Assembly (NCBI GenBank): GCA_003565295.1
Contig: PXCO01000340.1
Span: forward strand, 1-34,230
DNA from: Cyclobacteriaceae bacterium
Lineage (GTDB): Bacteria; Bacteroidota; Bacteroidia; Cytophagales; Cyclobacteriaceae
Direction: 5' to 3'
DNA: 34,230 nt
Positions 17,901-26,114 of the stretch are shown piece after piece. The notes under the pieces were generated by a model that was not told the origin of the DNA, searched no databases, and saw nothing but the letters and a program-made list of their open reading frames with translations. A program made the position numbers and the translations under genes. The first letter of the stretch is position 1; each line of letters starts with the position of its first letter.

Positions 17901-19911
17901 GCTTAGGAGAAGGGACATGGCCTGATAGCGCATATCCTCTTCCCCTTCTTGAAAACCTCCAATGTGAGTCCGGCTTCTCCATTTGCTGATAAAACACCTC
18001 CAATTGACTCCACATGCCATATCCCTCCGTTTGGAAAAAAAGAGTATCTATACCCGAACCAATGTCAATGTATTTCCAATCATTGCCGTATGGCCGTAGG
18101 ATCTCGCCCTTTATCCACTGGTTGAGGGGCATCCATTCAGGTGACTCGCTGACCATGAGCATTCCTGTGACGGCACGGTGGCTATTAGGGAGAATTTCCA
18201 ACTCGTATAAGCCTGCTTGTGGGGCTGGGAACTCCATATTATAATCCGAATTTCCTCTAAGAATGCCAAGGACCTCTTCCCCTTGCTTCAGCCTGAGTTC
18301 TCCTGACCAGGTACCGCTATATCCCAGTCGGTCTGCTTTTTTGAGGAAAACCTGAAATTTCTCCAGTTCAGGTACTTGCACTTGAGCCTGGAAGCTTTCC
18401 CCTGGAGGGATTTCAAAAGACACCCATTCTCCAAAGGGGAAATCTCCTCCTTCAAAAAGTTGAATAGGGTGGGCAAAAGTATAGTTATCTTCTGCCCTTA
18501 CTTCCAGCCTGTAAGCACCCAATGCTGCCTGGCTAAGGTCAAACCTCACAAAATAGCTCAGGGAATCCACCTGAACAACATCCAAAGGAAGCAACTCCTG
18601 TCCTGCTTCATCAATTAATTTGATTTGCTCGAGGTTTTCAATACCTAGAACTTCCACTCTGAACCTGGCTTCCTCCTGCAGTATGCTGGCCACTTTTGGA
18701 GAGACGTTTATTATACCCGGAAGGATTATGGAACTATGTAAGGTGTCCAACCCACAAATGTTCCCTGCCACTAGGGATATTTCATAGCTACCGGGTCCTT
18801 GGGTGGGAAGCTCGATTTCACTTCCATGGAATACTTCCTCCCCGAAAAGCCACTGAAGGCTATCGGCTGAAGTGGAATTACTTTTCAAAAGCAAGCGGTT
18901 TTCAAGCAACTGATATTCGAAATCGGCTTTTGGGGGATCCCCGCTGCAAATGGTTACCGGCCTTTGCTCCACCATACTACGAACGCCGTTTTCATTAACA
19001 GCATAAATACTTAATTGGTAGGCCCGGTTGATCTCTGGCAAAAATGAAAGGTCAAACTGTAAATCCAAATCTAGCAGTGGCGCTGGCTCCACTTCATGAA
19101 CTTTCGTGCCTGAATGATAATTCTCAGCTTCCAAAAAATACTCAAACCGGGATATGGGGGACAGGTCCATGCTGCCCTCTTGAAGGAAAAAAACCCGTTT
19201 CTGGGTCATGGACCAATTACCCTGTTCATCCTTGACCCTTAAGAAAAACAAATGAAATCCCGGTTCAAGGGATTTTTCTTGCAAATCGGCACTAAAGTCC
19301 AAAACCAGGTTGGAACTGGCATTAAAGGGGATGGATGTACCATTCCCAAAACCCGGGTCTTCATCCACAAAATATTCCATGGCTTGTAGATGCTTTTGCT
19401 CGGCATCAAGCGGCTGAAGAAAAAATATTCTGGAGCTGCTCATTGACCAACTGCCGTCATTGTTCAAAGCCCTGATAAACAATTGATGGAAACCGGGGTT
19501 TAATCCAGAAAGGGGTAACTGAAGATCCAAAACCACCTGCTGATCCTGACCTACTGGGATCTTGGTGCCCCTGCCAAATCCCGGATCCTCATTAAAGAAA
19601 TATTCCAACCCGTGCAAAGTTTGCGACAGTGCAGGCCTAGGAGCCAGGAAGAAAACCCTGGACTGGGTCATGGACCAAATCCCTTCCTCGGTTTGTGCAC
19701 GGATAAAAAATTGATGCATGCCCGGCTCTAACTCCCCTACAGTGATGGATTCATCCAGGGTAAGTTGGGAATTGGGGCTAAGGCTCCAGGAAATCCCATT
19801 ACCGTAGCCGGGGTCAACGTCAAAAAAATATTCCACCCTCCCAAGCCGCTGTGCCGCAGCTAGGTGGTGTAAGAAAAAGAGGGCTAAAACCAGGAATACC
19901 CGCTGGTTCAT
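14932..19911 (-). CDS. giant secreted T9SS type A sorting-domain protein with 76-residue repeats
   Basis: 1,659 residues. A signal peptide (about 1-20, ending HHLAAAQ) is followed by three clear repeats with exact 76-residue spacing, marked by EYFF at 27 and 103 and EYFV at 179 (each followed by D/E-DPG[YF]G-x-G and later W-S-M), and a diverged fourth at 257. Next come a PKD-like domain, further beta-rich domains, a predicted helical region (about 935-1175), a segment like the DUF11-type beta domains of surface proteins, FN3-like domains, and a C-terminal sorting domain (about 1575-1659) with YPNPNQGTF and a final KKVWVLK. T9SS should export it and the sorting domain be removed on anchoring. 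No catalytic motif is seen. It is the last gene of a three-gene cluster, 3 bases after the beta-helix gene. The name describes architecture only. Confidence 0.9.
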   Translation of the reverse strand: MNQRVFLVLALFFLHHLAAAQRLGRVEYFFDVDPGYGNGISWSLSPNSQLTLDESITVGELEPGMHQFFIRAQTEEGIWSMTQSRVFFLAPRPALSQTLHGLEYFFNEDPGFGRGTKIPVGQDQQVVLDLQLPLSGLNPGFHQLFIRALNNDGSWSMSSSRIFFLQPLDAEQKHLQAMEYFVDEDPGFGNGTSIPFNASSNLVLDFSADLQEKSLEPGFHLFFLRVKDEQGNWSMTQKRVFFLQEGSMDLSPISRFEYFLEAENYHSGTKVHEVEPAPLLDLDLQFDLSFLPEINRAYQLSIYAVNENGVRSMVEQRPVTICSGDPPKADFEYQLLENRLLLKSNSTSADSLQWLFGEEVFHGSEIELPTQGPGSYEISLVAGNICGLDTLHSSIILPGIINVSPKVASILQEEARFRVEVLGIENLEQIKLIDEAGQELLPLDVVQVDSLSYFVRFDLSQAALGAYRLEVRAEDNYTFAHPIQLFEGGDFPFGEWVSFEIPPGESFQAQVQVPELEKFQVFLKKADRLGYSGTWSGELRLKQGEEVLGILRGNSDYNMEFPAPQAGLYELEILPNSHRAVTGMLMVSESPEWMPLNQWIKGEILRPYGNDWKYIDIGSGIDTLFFQTEGYGMWSQLEVFYQQMEKPDSHWRFSRRGRGYALSGHVPSPKPGRYYLKYMDSAVLQHTLDGNQRRDYLIHAGTLATPPHSNGNQEILELSAYETGQGISTFEVHGFGFTALDSLVLMNVEDSTLIGLSTRWVNAGLLEFTHDFSDLAPGAYSVGLFGSPFLFHETPIALIASDRQEIVVDIIGRDQLRIGRFQKYVVRVKNTGLVDKNFIGILISGIPESGTFRIDNTIEAVGDHADLEENSLYEVIDGEIHLPLFINNLPAGEFLDIELSIYLPEMKDFELDVTVDEGFADQFEFLSEEDLFDYMMAISELDSMLHLLQQWHLEAASARRLDIIQDQVKETTERIYAYFNDPRLSGISDDCASAMGRSVGSIATTATKAYYEANKEKFLNTAFKGLMADWGKCLYSSANTIKDNLWDPFSNRRERGMWNTAKTIFSQPDLYFNVFNSGLNCVNAFLNTPITPVGGIRFLARTMGTRTSRAVARRIRKFNQSRRDLDQRLENIRNWQKVGDIVGTMVGSTVEGMDIGLSLSANCEQDIKKTIKTIASISSVTPEDKYGPIGFDQGPELPLSEKQRYIAEGELFSYQIDYWNKEDATAPAAEVFIRDTLDTNFDINTVNFTEIGFLRWKMPLEGGQYFDVMVDMRPDKNLLVQVTGTVDSESREIYWVHRSLDPETMELPDDPMAGYLPPIDTAGYNIGWVSFTVEPLDSLGHNTLFQNQAHVNFDGVGPWGPAPPYGPYTNTIDQVPPVSMVNPLPHRLPPSFEVTWTGEDDGSGVAQYTVYVSKDSTEFVPWLTQNTDTLSVFRAEEGSLYAFYSIAEDKTGNQELKADTVEAWTFVPPLPPMPDPVFPTGILVKSEQFHWNPSREADGYRIQVARDSLFQSVAADEYTIDTLFLWNATPQSEPYYWRVSAYNVTGESEWSTPLSFTVDPITGIQKVGSRIPEEFYMGAPYPNPNQGTFMFEVHIPETSRVSIDLGTATGQQSLLLHNESLSPGIYNIEVQLPPGAAGLYFCRVLTRDFKDTKKVWVLK

Positions 19912-19914
19912 TTT

Positions 19915-20907
19915 CTAATTGGACTTGGCCTTTACCTGTACCCGTACACCGGTTTGCAGATTTCCAGAATCTCCCACCCTAAGATCAAAAATCAAGGGGA
20001 TAGGTGGCAACCCGGATAACGTATAATTACCATCACCGCCAAATGCGCCGGCATCTGTACCCTCTGTTCCAGCACCCTTGGCAGGGGAGTTTTCAGCCAA
20101 TTGCCACATTCCATCTGTACTTGGCCCTTCCAAAAACAACCCACTCAGGCTTACGGACCGGTTTCCATTCTCAGTGCCAAATTGCCCATTGGTGGCCAAG
20201 TTGTTACTCATGTTTCCTGAGGTGATCTGTGCCGTGGCGTTGTTATTGGACAAAATATTGTTTTTGAACGAGGAGGCGTTAATGATGAGTGAGTTTCCCG
20301 TGAACACATTGTTTTCGCAAATGGAAAAAAAGCCCCCATACGTATTGAATGAAGCATTTATAAAGAGGTTGTTCCTCACGATGATATCCCCAAAAACAGT
20401 GTTGGAAGTCGCTCCCCTTACACTGGACTGGGAATAACACTCAATGACCCGTGCACCGGTAATATTGCTCAAACTTACCCCGCCCCGCAGATAGCAGCGT
20501 TGCACGGTGATGTTATTGGTCTGTATGCTGATGCCACTGTTGGAGGTGACGTCAAAGGAGACCCCCATTATGATGGAGCCTTCGGACCCATTCTGGAAGG
20601 TTACACTTCCAATGCTTGCAGGAATTGCCCTGGCCTGAGTTTCGGGGTTTTCCGTGAGGAAATAACCGGGGCCTAAGATGACCAGTCTTTTGGAGCAGCT
20701 GAAACTGCTGTAGGTATTGGGGGACCCTTCCAGGTGAATGGTATCCCCAGGCAGCACATCCGGGTCGGAATTTAATGGGGCAAGTTGTTCAAATATACCC
20801 TGCCCCTTGTCTGCTTCCAGTTGATTGTTCACCCTCCATATTTTGGCATAAATTGATGGGGATAGGCACAGCAGCAAGGCCAATCCGGTAATGATGGCTT
20901 TTGTCAT
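19915..20907 (-). CDS. secreted parallel beta-helix protein
   Basis: 330 residues with a signal peptide (MTKAIITGLALLLCLSPSIYA). The body has short Asn/Ser/Gly-rich turns typical of a right-handed parallel beta-helix: NITVQRCYLRGGVSLSNI, VRNNLFINASFN, CENNVFTGNSLII and ASSFKNNILSNNNA. The end (SPAKGAGTEGTDAGAFGG, then YTLSGLPPIPLIFDL) matches the tail of many Bacteroidota beta-helix surface proteins. There is no T9SS sorting domain and no catalytic motif of pectate lyases that I can place, so binding or structure is as likely as enzymatic activity. It lies between the CsgG-domain gene (22 bases upstream) and the giant T9SS gene (3 bases downstream). Confidence 0.8.
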   Translation of the reverse strand: MTKAIITGLALLLCLSPSIYAKIWRVNNQLEADKGQGIFEQLAPLNSDPDVLPGDTIHLEGSPNTYSSFSCSKRLVILGPGYFLTENPETQARAIPASIGSVTFQNGSEGSIIMGVSFDVTSNSGISIQTNNITVQRCYLRGGVSLSNITGARVIECYSQSSVRGATSNTVFGDIIVRNNLFINASFNTYGGFFSICENNVFTGNSLIINASSFKNNILSNNNATAQITSGNMSNNLATNGQFGTENGNRSVSLSGLFLEGPSTDGMWQLAENSPAKGAGTEGTDAGAFGGDGNYTLSGLPPIPLIFDLRVGDSGNLQTGVRVQVKAKSN

Positions 20908-20929
20908 TTTAAAATACCGTTAAATTTAA

Positions 20930-21901
20930 TTAATTACCTAAAAGGATATCCTGAAGGGATTTTTTCTCCGGATCCAGACTCCCCTGATATTCGAACACCA
21001 AACTTTCATCCCCATTGTTGATCAATTCCAAAATCGCTCCTCCGTTCCTCCGTGCTTGGTAAAGCCTGCAAGTGGAAGTGGACCCACTGTTGATTTCCGT
21101 GATGGAGGCTTCGCCCAGAAGTTTCTTTTCCTCCACGGTTTCTTGGGTGTTTGGATTGGTGAGGAGGGTGACTTGGTAAATCTGAAGTACGTCTCCCTGC
21201 TGAAGCCCATTTTCTGAGCCGGCCCAAATTTTGAAAGTTTCCAGAAATTCCTCACCTTTTCTTTCATTGGTGGACTCCACGGACATCAGGGCAAAGCGCT
21301 GTGGCATATACATGCCCACATGTGCCCGGGCCAGGCGGTCAATTTCTTGATAAGCCGCCTGTGTGGCCGCAGCTGTGGTTTGATCAATGCCCCGGCCATT
21401 AATGGTCTCACTCATTTCTATGGCACCGGTTTCCACATCTATGATCTTAAAAGAAACACTTACATCTGTAAACAACCTACCCGTGGGTCTTCGGCGGGAA
21501 TCCAGCATACGGCCCTCTGAAACGCCTACGACATGCCCTGTCACTATAATATTAGCCCCCAAACGCTTCGCCTGATTGATGATTTCAGTTGCACTGGCTT
21601 CCTGAAACATATCTTCCTCAGATAAGGCTTCAAATTGGTTACGCTCTACCACGACAAACCGACCTGACCTTACAAATCCCGCTTCTACCGCATTTCCCAA
21701 TCCAGCTGCGTGCTCGTAACGGTAAGATCTGTGACTGGTAAAGGGATAGATGGCCACAACCGTCTTTTTGGCATCATCTTGAAAATTCGCAGTGAGGGGA
21801 TGATTGGATAAACCGTTGGCAGAAAATGAAAAGCCAAGGGTCAAGACAATTACCAAGAGTCTGACTGGTAATTTTGGAAGGATAAAGTAAATTTTTTTCA
21901 T
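20930..21901 (-). CDS. CsgG/HfaB-domain protein
   Basis: 323 residues. An N-terminal signal peptide or hydrophobic segment (about 12-30) is followed by a CsgG domain: VVAIYPFTSHRSYRYEHAAG, then FVRSGRFVVVERNQFEAL, ASATEIINQAKRLGANIIVTGHV, and a later strand VSVSFKIIDVETGAIEMSE. CsgG forms the curli export pore in the outer membrane; related proteins have other envelope roles. Unlike curli CsgG there is no lipobox Cys after the signal, so it is probably periplasmic or an atypical member. It is first of three co-directional genes, which suggests a shared role in building or exporting the two following surface proteins. That link is inference. Confidence 0.85.
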   Translation of the reverse strand: MKKIYFILPKLPVRLLVIVLTLGFSFSANGLSNHPLTANFQDDAKKTVVAIYPFTSHRSYRYEHAAGLGNAVEAGFVRSGRFVVVERNQFEALSEEDMFQEASATEIINQAKRLGANIIVTGHVVGVSEGRMLDSRRRPTGRLFTDVSVSFKIIDVETGAIEMSETINGRGIDQTTAAATQAAYQEIDRLARAHVGMYMPQRFALMSVESTNERKGEEFLETFKIWAGSENGLQQGDVLQIYQVTLLTNPNTQETVEEKKLLGEASITEINSGSTSTCRLYQARRNGGAILELINNGDESLVFEYQGSLDPEKKSLQDILLGN

Positions 21902-22211
21902 GATTGCATGAGTTTTTAGAATTATTACCTATATGTATTAATTATCGCTTTCGCATACAAGTAGCCGGATCCTGATTCATGCTGTAATTACAAGAATAAT
22001 ATTAGGGTTTAATATTTAAAAAGCAAAAAAAAGAGTGTAAAAAACTAAAAAATAATTTTATAATTCAATACAATAGTAAGAACCACAATTATATATTGAC
22101 GCGATTTGCCGGTATGTTTGTTTGCGGTTCGATTTTTTAACACTACTTCAACCTTATAACGGGTACTCATTCCAAACCTTCCATCAAAATTGAAAACCCA
22201 TAGAAAATATC

Positions 22212-22225
22212 AATTAATATTAATT
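22212..22225. promoter_or_regulatory. 14-bp palindrome over the -33 element of the haem operon
   Basis: AATTAATATTAATT is a perfect palindrome that ends inside the TTTG of the -33 element. It is a candidate operator for an iron- or haem-responsive repressor; the regulator is unknown. In such AT-rich DNA a chance palindrome is possible. Confidence 0.35.
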
Positions 22226-22254
22226 TGGATTAAATCTACATAAGTATAAATTTG
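22224..22254 (+). promoter_or_regulatory. haem-operon promoter, TTTG-N19-TAAATTTG
   Basis: TTTG (22224-22227), a 19-base spacer and TAAATTTG (22247-22254) match the full Bacteroidota -33/-7 consensus. Transcription would begin near 22261, about 19 bases before the hmuT ATG. This is the best promoter in the window. Confidence 0.7.
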
Positions 22255-22255
22255 C

Positions 22256-22267
22256 ATTATTAATAAT
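22256..22267. promoter_or_regulatory. 12-bp palindrome at the predicted haem-operon transcription start
   Basis: ATTATTAATAAT is a perfect palindrome spanning the predicted +1. Together with the palindrome over -33 it could let a repressor block the promoter. The binding protein is not identifiable from sequence. Confidence 0.35.
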
Positions 22268-22279
22268 TGATCTAAATAA

Positions 22280-23143
22280 ATGAAGTGGTATAAAAATTTT
22301 ATGGTTTGTTTCTTCTGGATATGGCTCACCCAGTCCTGTAATCCTCCATCAGGAGGGGATAGCGCCTTCACTGAGGACAAGCGCCTCATCACTGCCGGGG
22401 GAACTATCTCTGAGATCGTGCATGAACTAGGGTTTGGGGACCAAATCATTGCTACGGACATCACCTCTACCTATCCAGGGAGCATGCAAGAGCTTCCCTC
22501 CATAGGATATCGCAATCAGATCAAAAGTGAGGGTATCCTCAGTATGGGAGCGGATGTGGTACTGGCAGAGGAGGGATACCTCAATGAGGAGGTGGTGGAA
22601 CAATTAAAGCTTTCCGGTGTGGAAGTAAGGCTATTCAAAAAACCCAAAAAAGTAGAAGAAACCTACTCGCTGATCCGGGAATTAGCGGAATATCTTGGGG
22701 TAGAGGAAAAGGGGCAGGAATTAGTGGGGGAGGTACAGAATGATATGCAAGCTCTGGAAAATTATTTAAATGGGAGGCAGCATTCCCCAAAAATGGCTTT
22801 TATTATGGCCAGGGGGAGTGAGACTGTTTTCCTGGCAGGTGAGGATACATTTGCTGACGCTCTTTTTGAGCTGGTGGGTGCGGACCATGTTTCCCGGGGA
22901 TTCAAGGATTTTATACCGCTTACCCCTGAGGCCATAGTTTCTATGGATCCGGAGTACCTCTTATTGTTTGAGTCAAGCATGGCCACTTTGGGAGGGCAGA
23001 AGGGATTGTCCGCTATACGAGGAATTGAACAGACGAAAGCATTTCGGGAAGGAAAGGTATTGGCCATGGACGGCCTCTATCTTTCCGGGTTTGGCCCCAG
23101 AGTGGGGAAGGCCGCATTGGAACTAGCCAAAGCCATTTACTGA
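22280..23143 (+). CDS. hmuT: haem ABC transporter substrate-binding lipoprotein (HmuT-like)
   Basis: 287 residues, class III periplasmic binding-protein fold. The hydrophobic leader ends WLTQSC, an imperfect lipobox with Cys20, and CNPPSGGD lacks the acidic surface-export signal, so it should stay in the periplasm. The opening RLITAGGTISEIVHELGFGDQIIATD matches the HmuT/BtuF family. Tyr100 in AEEGYLNEE sits where the haem-ligand Tyr of ShuT/HmuT is found, so it is a candidate axial ligand. It would receive haem from the TonB receptor and pass it to HmuUV. B12 or siderophore transport is the alternative, but the HemS-type and HmuY-type neighbours favour haem. Its TGA overlaps the permease start (TGATG). 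Confidence 0.85.
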   Translation: MKWYKNFMVCFFWIWLTQSCNPPSGGDSAFTEDKRLITAGGTISEIVHELGFGDQIIATDITSTYPGSMQELPSIGYRNQIKSEGILSMGADVVLAEEGYLNEEVVEQLKLSGVEVRLFKKPKKVEETYSLIRELAEYLGVEEKGQELVGEVQNDMQALENYLNGRQHSPKMAFIMARGSETVFLAGEDTFADALFELVGADHVSRGFKDFIPLTPEAIVSMDPEYLLLFESSMATLGGQKGLSAIRGIEQTKAFREGKVLAMDGLYLSGFGPRVGKAALELAKAIY

Positions 23144-24210
23144 TGCTAGCTGTTAACCCCACCATAGAAAAAAGAAAACTTCATGTGCTGTTATTGTTCA
23201 GCCTGACCGTTGGAGTGATGGGTGTAGGCCTATTATCTGCTACCATGGGAGCCTATGCAATTCCGTTTTCGGCAGTGCTGAGTATTCTATTAGATCAGAT
23301 AGGGGTGCAATGGGGGGAGTTTGAACCCCGGCAGGCTACCGTGTTTTTGCAATTGCGATTACCCAGGATATTGCTGGCCATGTTGGTGGGGGCCGGCCTA
23401 GGCATTTCCGGTGCTGCTTTGCAAGGGTTGTTTAGAAATCCATTGGTGGAACCAGGGCTTATAGGCGTGAGCAGTGGAGGGGCTTTGTTTGCGGTCCTGT
23501 TCATCGTATTTGGAGATCAGGTTCCCTGGTTGGTGGAATTGACCGGGAGTTTTGGGCTTCCCTTGTTTGCCTTTTTGGGTGGTTTGATCAACGTCCTGTT
23601 AGTATACAGGCTGGCCAGCATGGCCGGAAAAACAGATATTGCCTTACTTATTTTAGCAGGTGTGGCATTGAATGCCCTTTGTGGTGCCTTGATAGGGTTA
23701 TCCATTTTTTACGCCGATGATGCCGCTCTAAGGAATTTTACTTTCTGGAGTCTTGGGGATGTGGGGGGCGCCAACTGGACAAAAGTGAGTATTGGCAGTT
23801 TGCTGATAGGTATACCTGCCTTGGTGTTAAGTAGTCAATATAAGCAGTTAAATGCCTTGGCCATAGGCGAAAGTGAAGCGTTTCATATTGGGGTGTCCGT
23901 GCAAAGGGTGAAATACATTGTATTGATGCTTAGTGCATTGATGGTGGGTGTGGGAGTTTCCATGACGGGGACGATTGGTTTTGTAGGGTTGGTAGTGCCC
24001 CATCTGATACGGCTGCTTTTTGGTGCGGATCACCGTTTGGTATTGCCTGCCTCCATTTTGGTGGGATCCTTGCTGCTGTCCTTTGCCGACTTACTGGCCA
24101 GGGTGATGGTGATGCCTGCAGAAATGCCCATAGGGATCATTACGGCAATTATAGGGTCGCCTTTCTTTATTTGGCTTATAATGAATGTGAAAACCATAAA
24201 CAATAGATAA
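23143..24210 (+). CDS. hmuU: haem ABC transporter permease (FecCD family, HmuU-like)
   Basis: 355 residues with about ten membrane helices. The FecCD motifs are RLPRILLAMLVGAGLGISGA, ALQGLFRNPLVEPGLIGVSSG, TFWSLGDVGGANW and the coupling region GTIGFVGLVVPHLIRLLFG. It forms the inner-membrane channel of the haem importer. The ATG at 23143 overlaps the hmuT stop, and hmuV starts 5 bases after its end. Confidence 0.9.
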   Translation: MLAVNPTIEKRKLHVLLLFSLTVGVMGVGLLSATMGAYAIPFSAVLSILLDQIGVQWGEFEPRQATVFLQLRLPRILLAMLVGAGLGISGAALQGLFRNPLVEPGLIGVSSGGALFAVLFIVFGDQVPWLVELTGSFGLPLFAFLGGLINVLLVYRLASMAGKTDIALLILAGVALNALCGALIGLSIFYADDAALRNFTFWSLGDVGGANWTKVSIGSLLIGIPALVLSSQYKQLNALAIGESEAFHIGVSVQRVKYIVLMLSALMVGVGVSMTGTIGFVGLVVPHLIRLLFGADHRLVLPASILVGSLLLSFADLLARVMVMPAEMPIGIITAIIGSPFFIWLIMNVKTINNR

Positions 24211-24215
24211 TAGCT

Positions 24216-25019
24216 ATGTTAGAAGCCTCCCATCTCCATTATTGCATTGGACCACGTAGCATCGTAAAGCAGGCATGTTTCCGGGTGAAACCCGGGGAAC
24301 TGGTGGCATTGCTGGGCCCTAACGGTGCCGGCAAATCCACCTTATTCAGACTATTGAGCGGAGAGGTAATAGGTAAGCAAGGGGAGGTTTGTTACAATGG
24401 CAAACCCATTCCATCCTTCTCCAGTGCAGCCTTGTCCAAGGTTAGGGCTGTTATGCCTCAATCCAGCCACCTTAACTTTCCCTTTTCTGCGAGGGAGATC
24501 GTGGAAATGGGCCTGTCCATGGTGCAAACCAGGAGAAAGGATCTTGTGGTAGAAGAAGTAATGGAACTTACCCATACATTGGAATATAAAAACCGGATGT
24601 ACCACCATCTTTCCGGTGGGGAAAAGCAGCGTGTGCAATTGGCAAGGGTGCTCACCCAGATTTGGGAAAAGCAGCCCTATGCCAGGTATTTACTACTGGA
24701 TGAGCCTACCTCCAGCATGGACATTGCCCAGCAGCAGCACGTGTTGAAAATTGTAAGAGAACTGAAAAGCAGGAATATCGGCATTTTGGCGATTTTGCAT
24801 GATTTGAACCTGGCCGCCAGCTATGCCGACCGGGTGATGCTGTTGAAAAACGGAGACGTCCGTCATCAAGGCCCTACGCATGAAGTAATGACTTCAGCAA
24901 AACTGGAGGAGGTTTTTGATCACCCCATACAGGTGATAAAGGACAAGGAAAGAGGAAATATAATGATACATCCGGTTCCGCATCAAAAAGAAAATCAATT
25001 ACATTATCATACCGCATAA
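24216..25019 (+). CDS. hmuV: haem ABC transporter ATP-binding protein (HmuV-like)
   Basis: 267 residues. Walker A is GPNGAGKST (34-42), the signature LSGGEKQRVQLARVL, Walker B RYLLLDEPTSSMD, and the H-loop LHDLNLAASYADR. The insertion IWEKQPYARYLLLDEPTSSM just before and through Walker B is a feature of HmuV/HemV-type haem ATPases, which supports haem over siderophore. It powers import through HmuU. The gap to the next gene is 3 bases. Confidence 0.9.
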   Translation: MLEASHLHYCIGPRSIVKQACFRVKPGELVALLGPNGAGKSTLFRLLSGEVIGKQGEVCYNGKPIPSFSSAALSKVRAVMPQSSHLNFPFSAREIVEMGLSMVQTRRKDLVVEEVMELTHTLEYKNRMYHHLSGGEKQRVQLARVLTQIWEKQPYARYLLLDEPTSSMDIAQQQHVLKIVRELKSRNIGILAILHDLNLAASYADRVMLLKNGDVRHQGPTHEVMTSAKLEEVFDHPIQVIKDKERGNIMIHPVPHQKENQLHYHTA

Positions 25020-25022
25020 ACT

Positions 25023-26069
25023 ATGGAAATCGCAACCAAACCAATGGACATCACCACTTTGAAAAACAGGTGGGAAACTTTGAAAGCCGAAAACAAAGCG
25101 TTAAGAATCAGGGATGCCGCTAAGAAACTCGGCGTGTCTGAAGCCACCCTTCTGGCCACAAATATTGGCAATGGGGTGACCCGCCTGGAAGGACAATGGT
25201 CTGAGTTACTCCTGGCATGCAAAGGGCTGGGCAAGGTCATGTCATTGACCCGAAGTGAAGGCTGCGTGCTTGAGCACAAGGGTACCTTCCAGAAAATCAA
25301 TGTACACGGTAGAGCTCCCCAACAAATTGCCACGGTGATTGGCCCCATAGAGCAACGGGTCTTTTTTAAGGGGTGGAAATTCGGCTTTGCCGTTACCCAA
25401 TCTACCCCAAGGGGAATCATGGAAAGCCTACAGTTCTTTGACCAGGAGGGTACCGCGGTGATGAAGATCTTTCTTCAAGAAAAAAGTAACAGGGATGTTT
25501 ACCAGCAAATTGTGGATACCTACAAGCATCCCACGCAGTCACCCTATCTGGAGGAAGTCCCCTTTGAAAAAGAGGAATATGCAGAGACCATAGATCAAGA
25601 AGCTTTTGTTGCAGAATGGGAGCAAATGAAGGATACCCATGACTTTTTTGGGATGCTTAAAAAGCATAAGCTTCATCGCCTGGAGGCATTGAAAAGGATA
25701 GGGGAGAAGTGGGCCTATCAGGTGGATAAAACCTGTGTTCAAAAGATACTGAACATGGCCTCTGAAACCAAACTGCCCATTATGATTTTTGCAGGCAACA
25801 AAGGGAACATACAAATTCACCAAGGGAAAGTTCGAACCATCCGGCAAATGGGAAACTGGATCAACGTGATGGATCCGGAATTCAATATGCACCTCAACGA
25901 AGAAGTAGTGGATGCTGCCTGGGTAGTTCACAAGAACACCAACGATGGAATTGTCTCGGCCGTGGAACTATTCGATAAAGATGGAGAAATGGTAGCCCAG
26001 TTCTTTGGGCTGAGAAAACCGGGTATTCCACAGAAAGAAGAATGGAAAGTCCTGGTCGATAGCCTCTAG
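25023..26069 (+). CDS. hmuS: haem-handling protein, HemS/ChuS/HmuS type
   Basis: 348 residues, the normal length of the two-lobed HemS family, which binds and in some members degrades haem in the cytoplasm. It has no signal peptide. The N-terminal lobe contains LRIRDAAKKLGVSEATLL and IGPIEQRVFFKGWKFGFAV; the second lobe begins near residue 185 with MKDTHDFFGMLKKHKLHRLE, where His206 is the likely equivalent of the proximal haem His of HemS/ChuS. This is not the CobN-like protein that bears the name HmuS in Porphyromonas gingivalis. It is tightly packed after hmuV, so imported haem would meet it first. Confidence 0.88.
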   Translation: MEIATKPMDITTLKNRWETLKAENKALRIRDAAKKLGVSEATLLATNIGNGVTRLEGQWSELLLACKGLGKVMSLTRSEGCVLEHKGTFQKINVHGRAPQQIATVIGPIEQRVFFKGWKFGFAVTQSTPRGIMESLQFFDQEGTAVMKIFLQEKSNRDVYQQIVDTYKHPTQSPYLEEVPFEKEEYAETIDQEAFVAEWEQMKDTHDFFGMLKKHKLHRLEALKRIGEKWAYQVDKTCVQKILNMASETKLPIMIFAGNKGNIQIHQGKVRTIRQMGNWINVMDPEFNMHLNEEVVDAAWVVHKNTNDGIVSAVELFDKDGEMVAQFFGLRKPGIPQKEEWKVLVDSL

Positions 26070-26086
26070 TAGCTCAAGACATCCTT

Positions 26087-26111
26087 TTAGGAATCAGCCT
26101 AACCCTTTTTT
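26087..26111 (+). terminator. weak hairpin with T-run between hmuS and the TonB receptor
   Basis: TTAGG (26087-26091) pairs with CCTAA (26098-26102), followed by CCC and six T. The 5-bp stem is weak, so at most it would partly end transcription ahead of the receptor gene. It ends 3 bases before the start codon. Confidence 0.25.
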
Positions 26112-26114
26112 GTC

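Larger units (their letters stand above)
21902..22279. other. divergent intergenic region between the CsgG-domain gene and the haem operon
   Basis: 378 bases, strongly AT-rich. The right 70 bases hold the haem-operon promoter and two palindromes. On the left side I found no exact minus-strand TAnnTTTG element for the CsgG-domain gene. No riboswitch-like or tRNA-like fold is evident. Confidence 0.6.

Noticed and set aside
22120-22140. tRNA T-loop-like GGTTCGA
   Set aside because: Flanking bases cannot form a T-stem and no acceptor or anticodon arm is found upstream.
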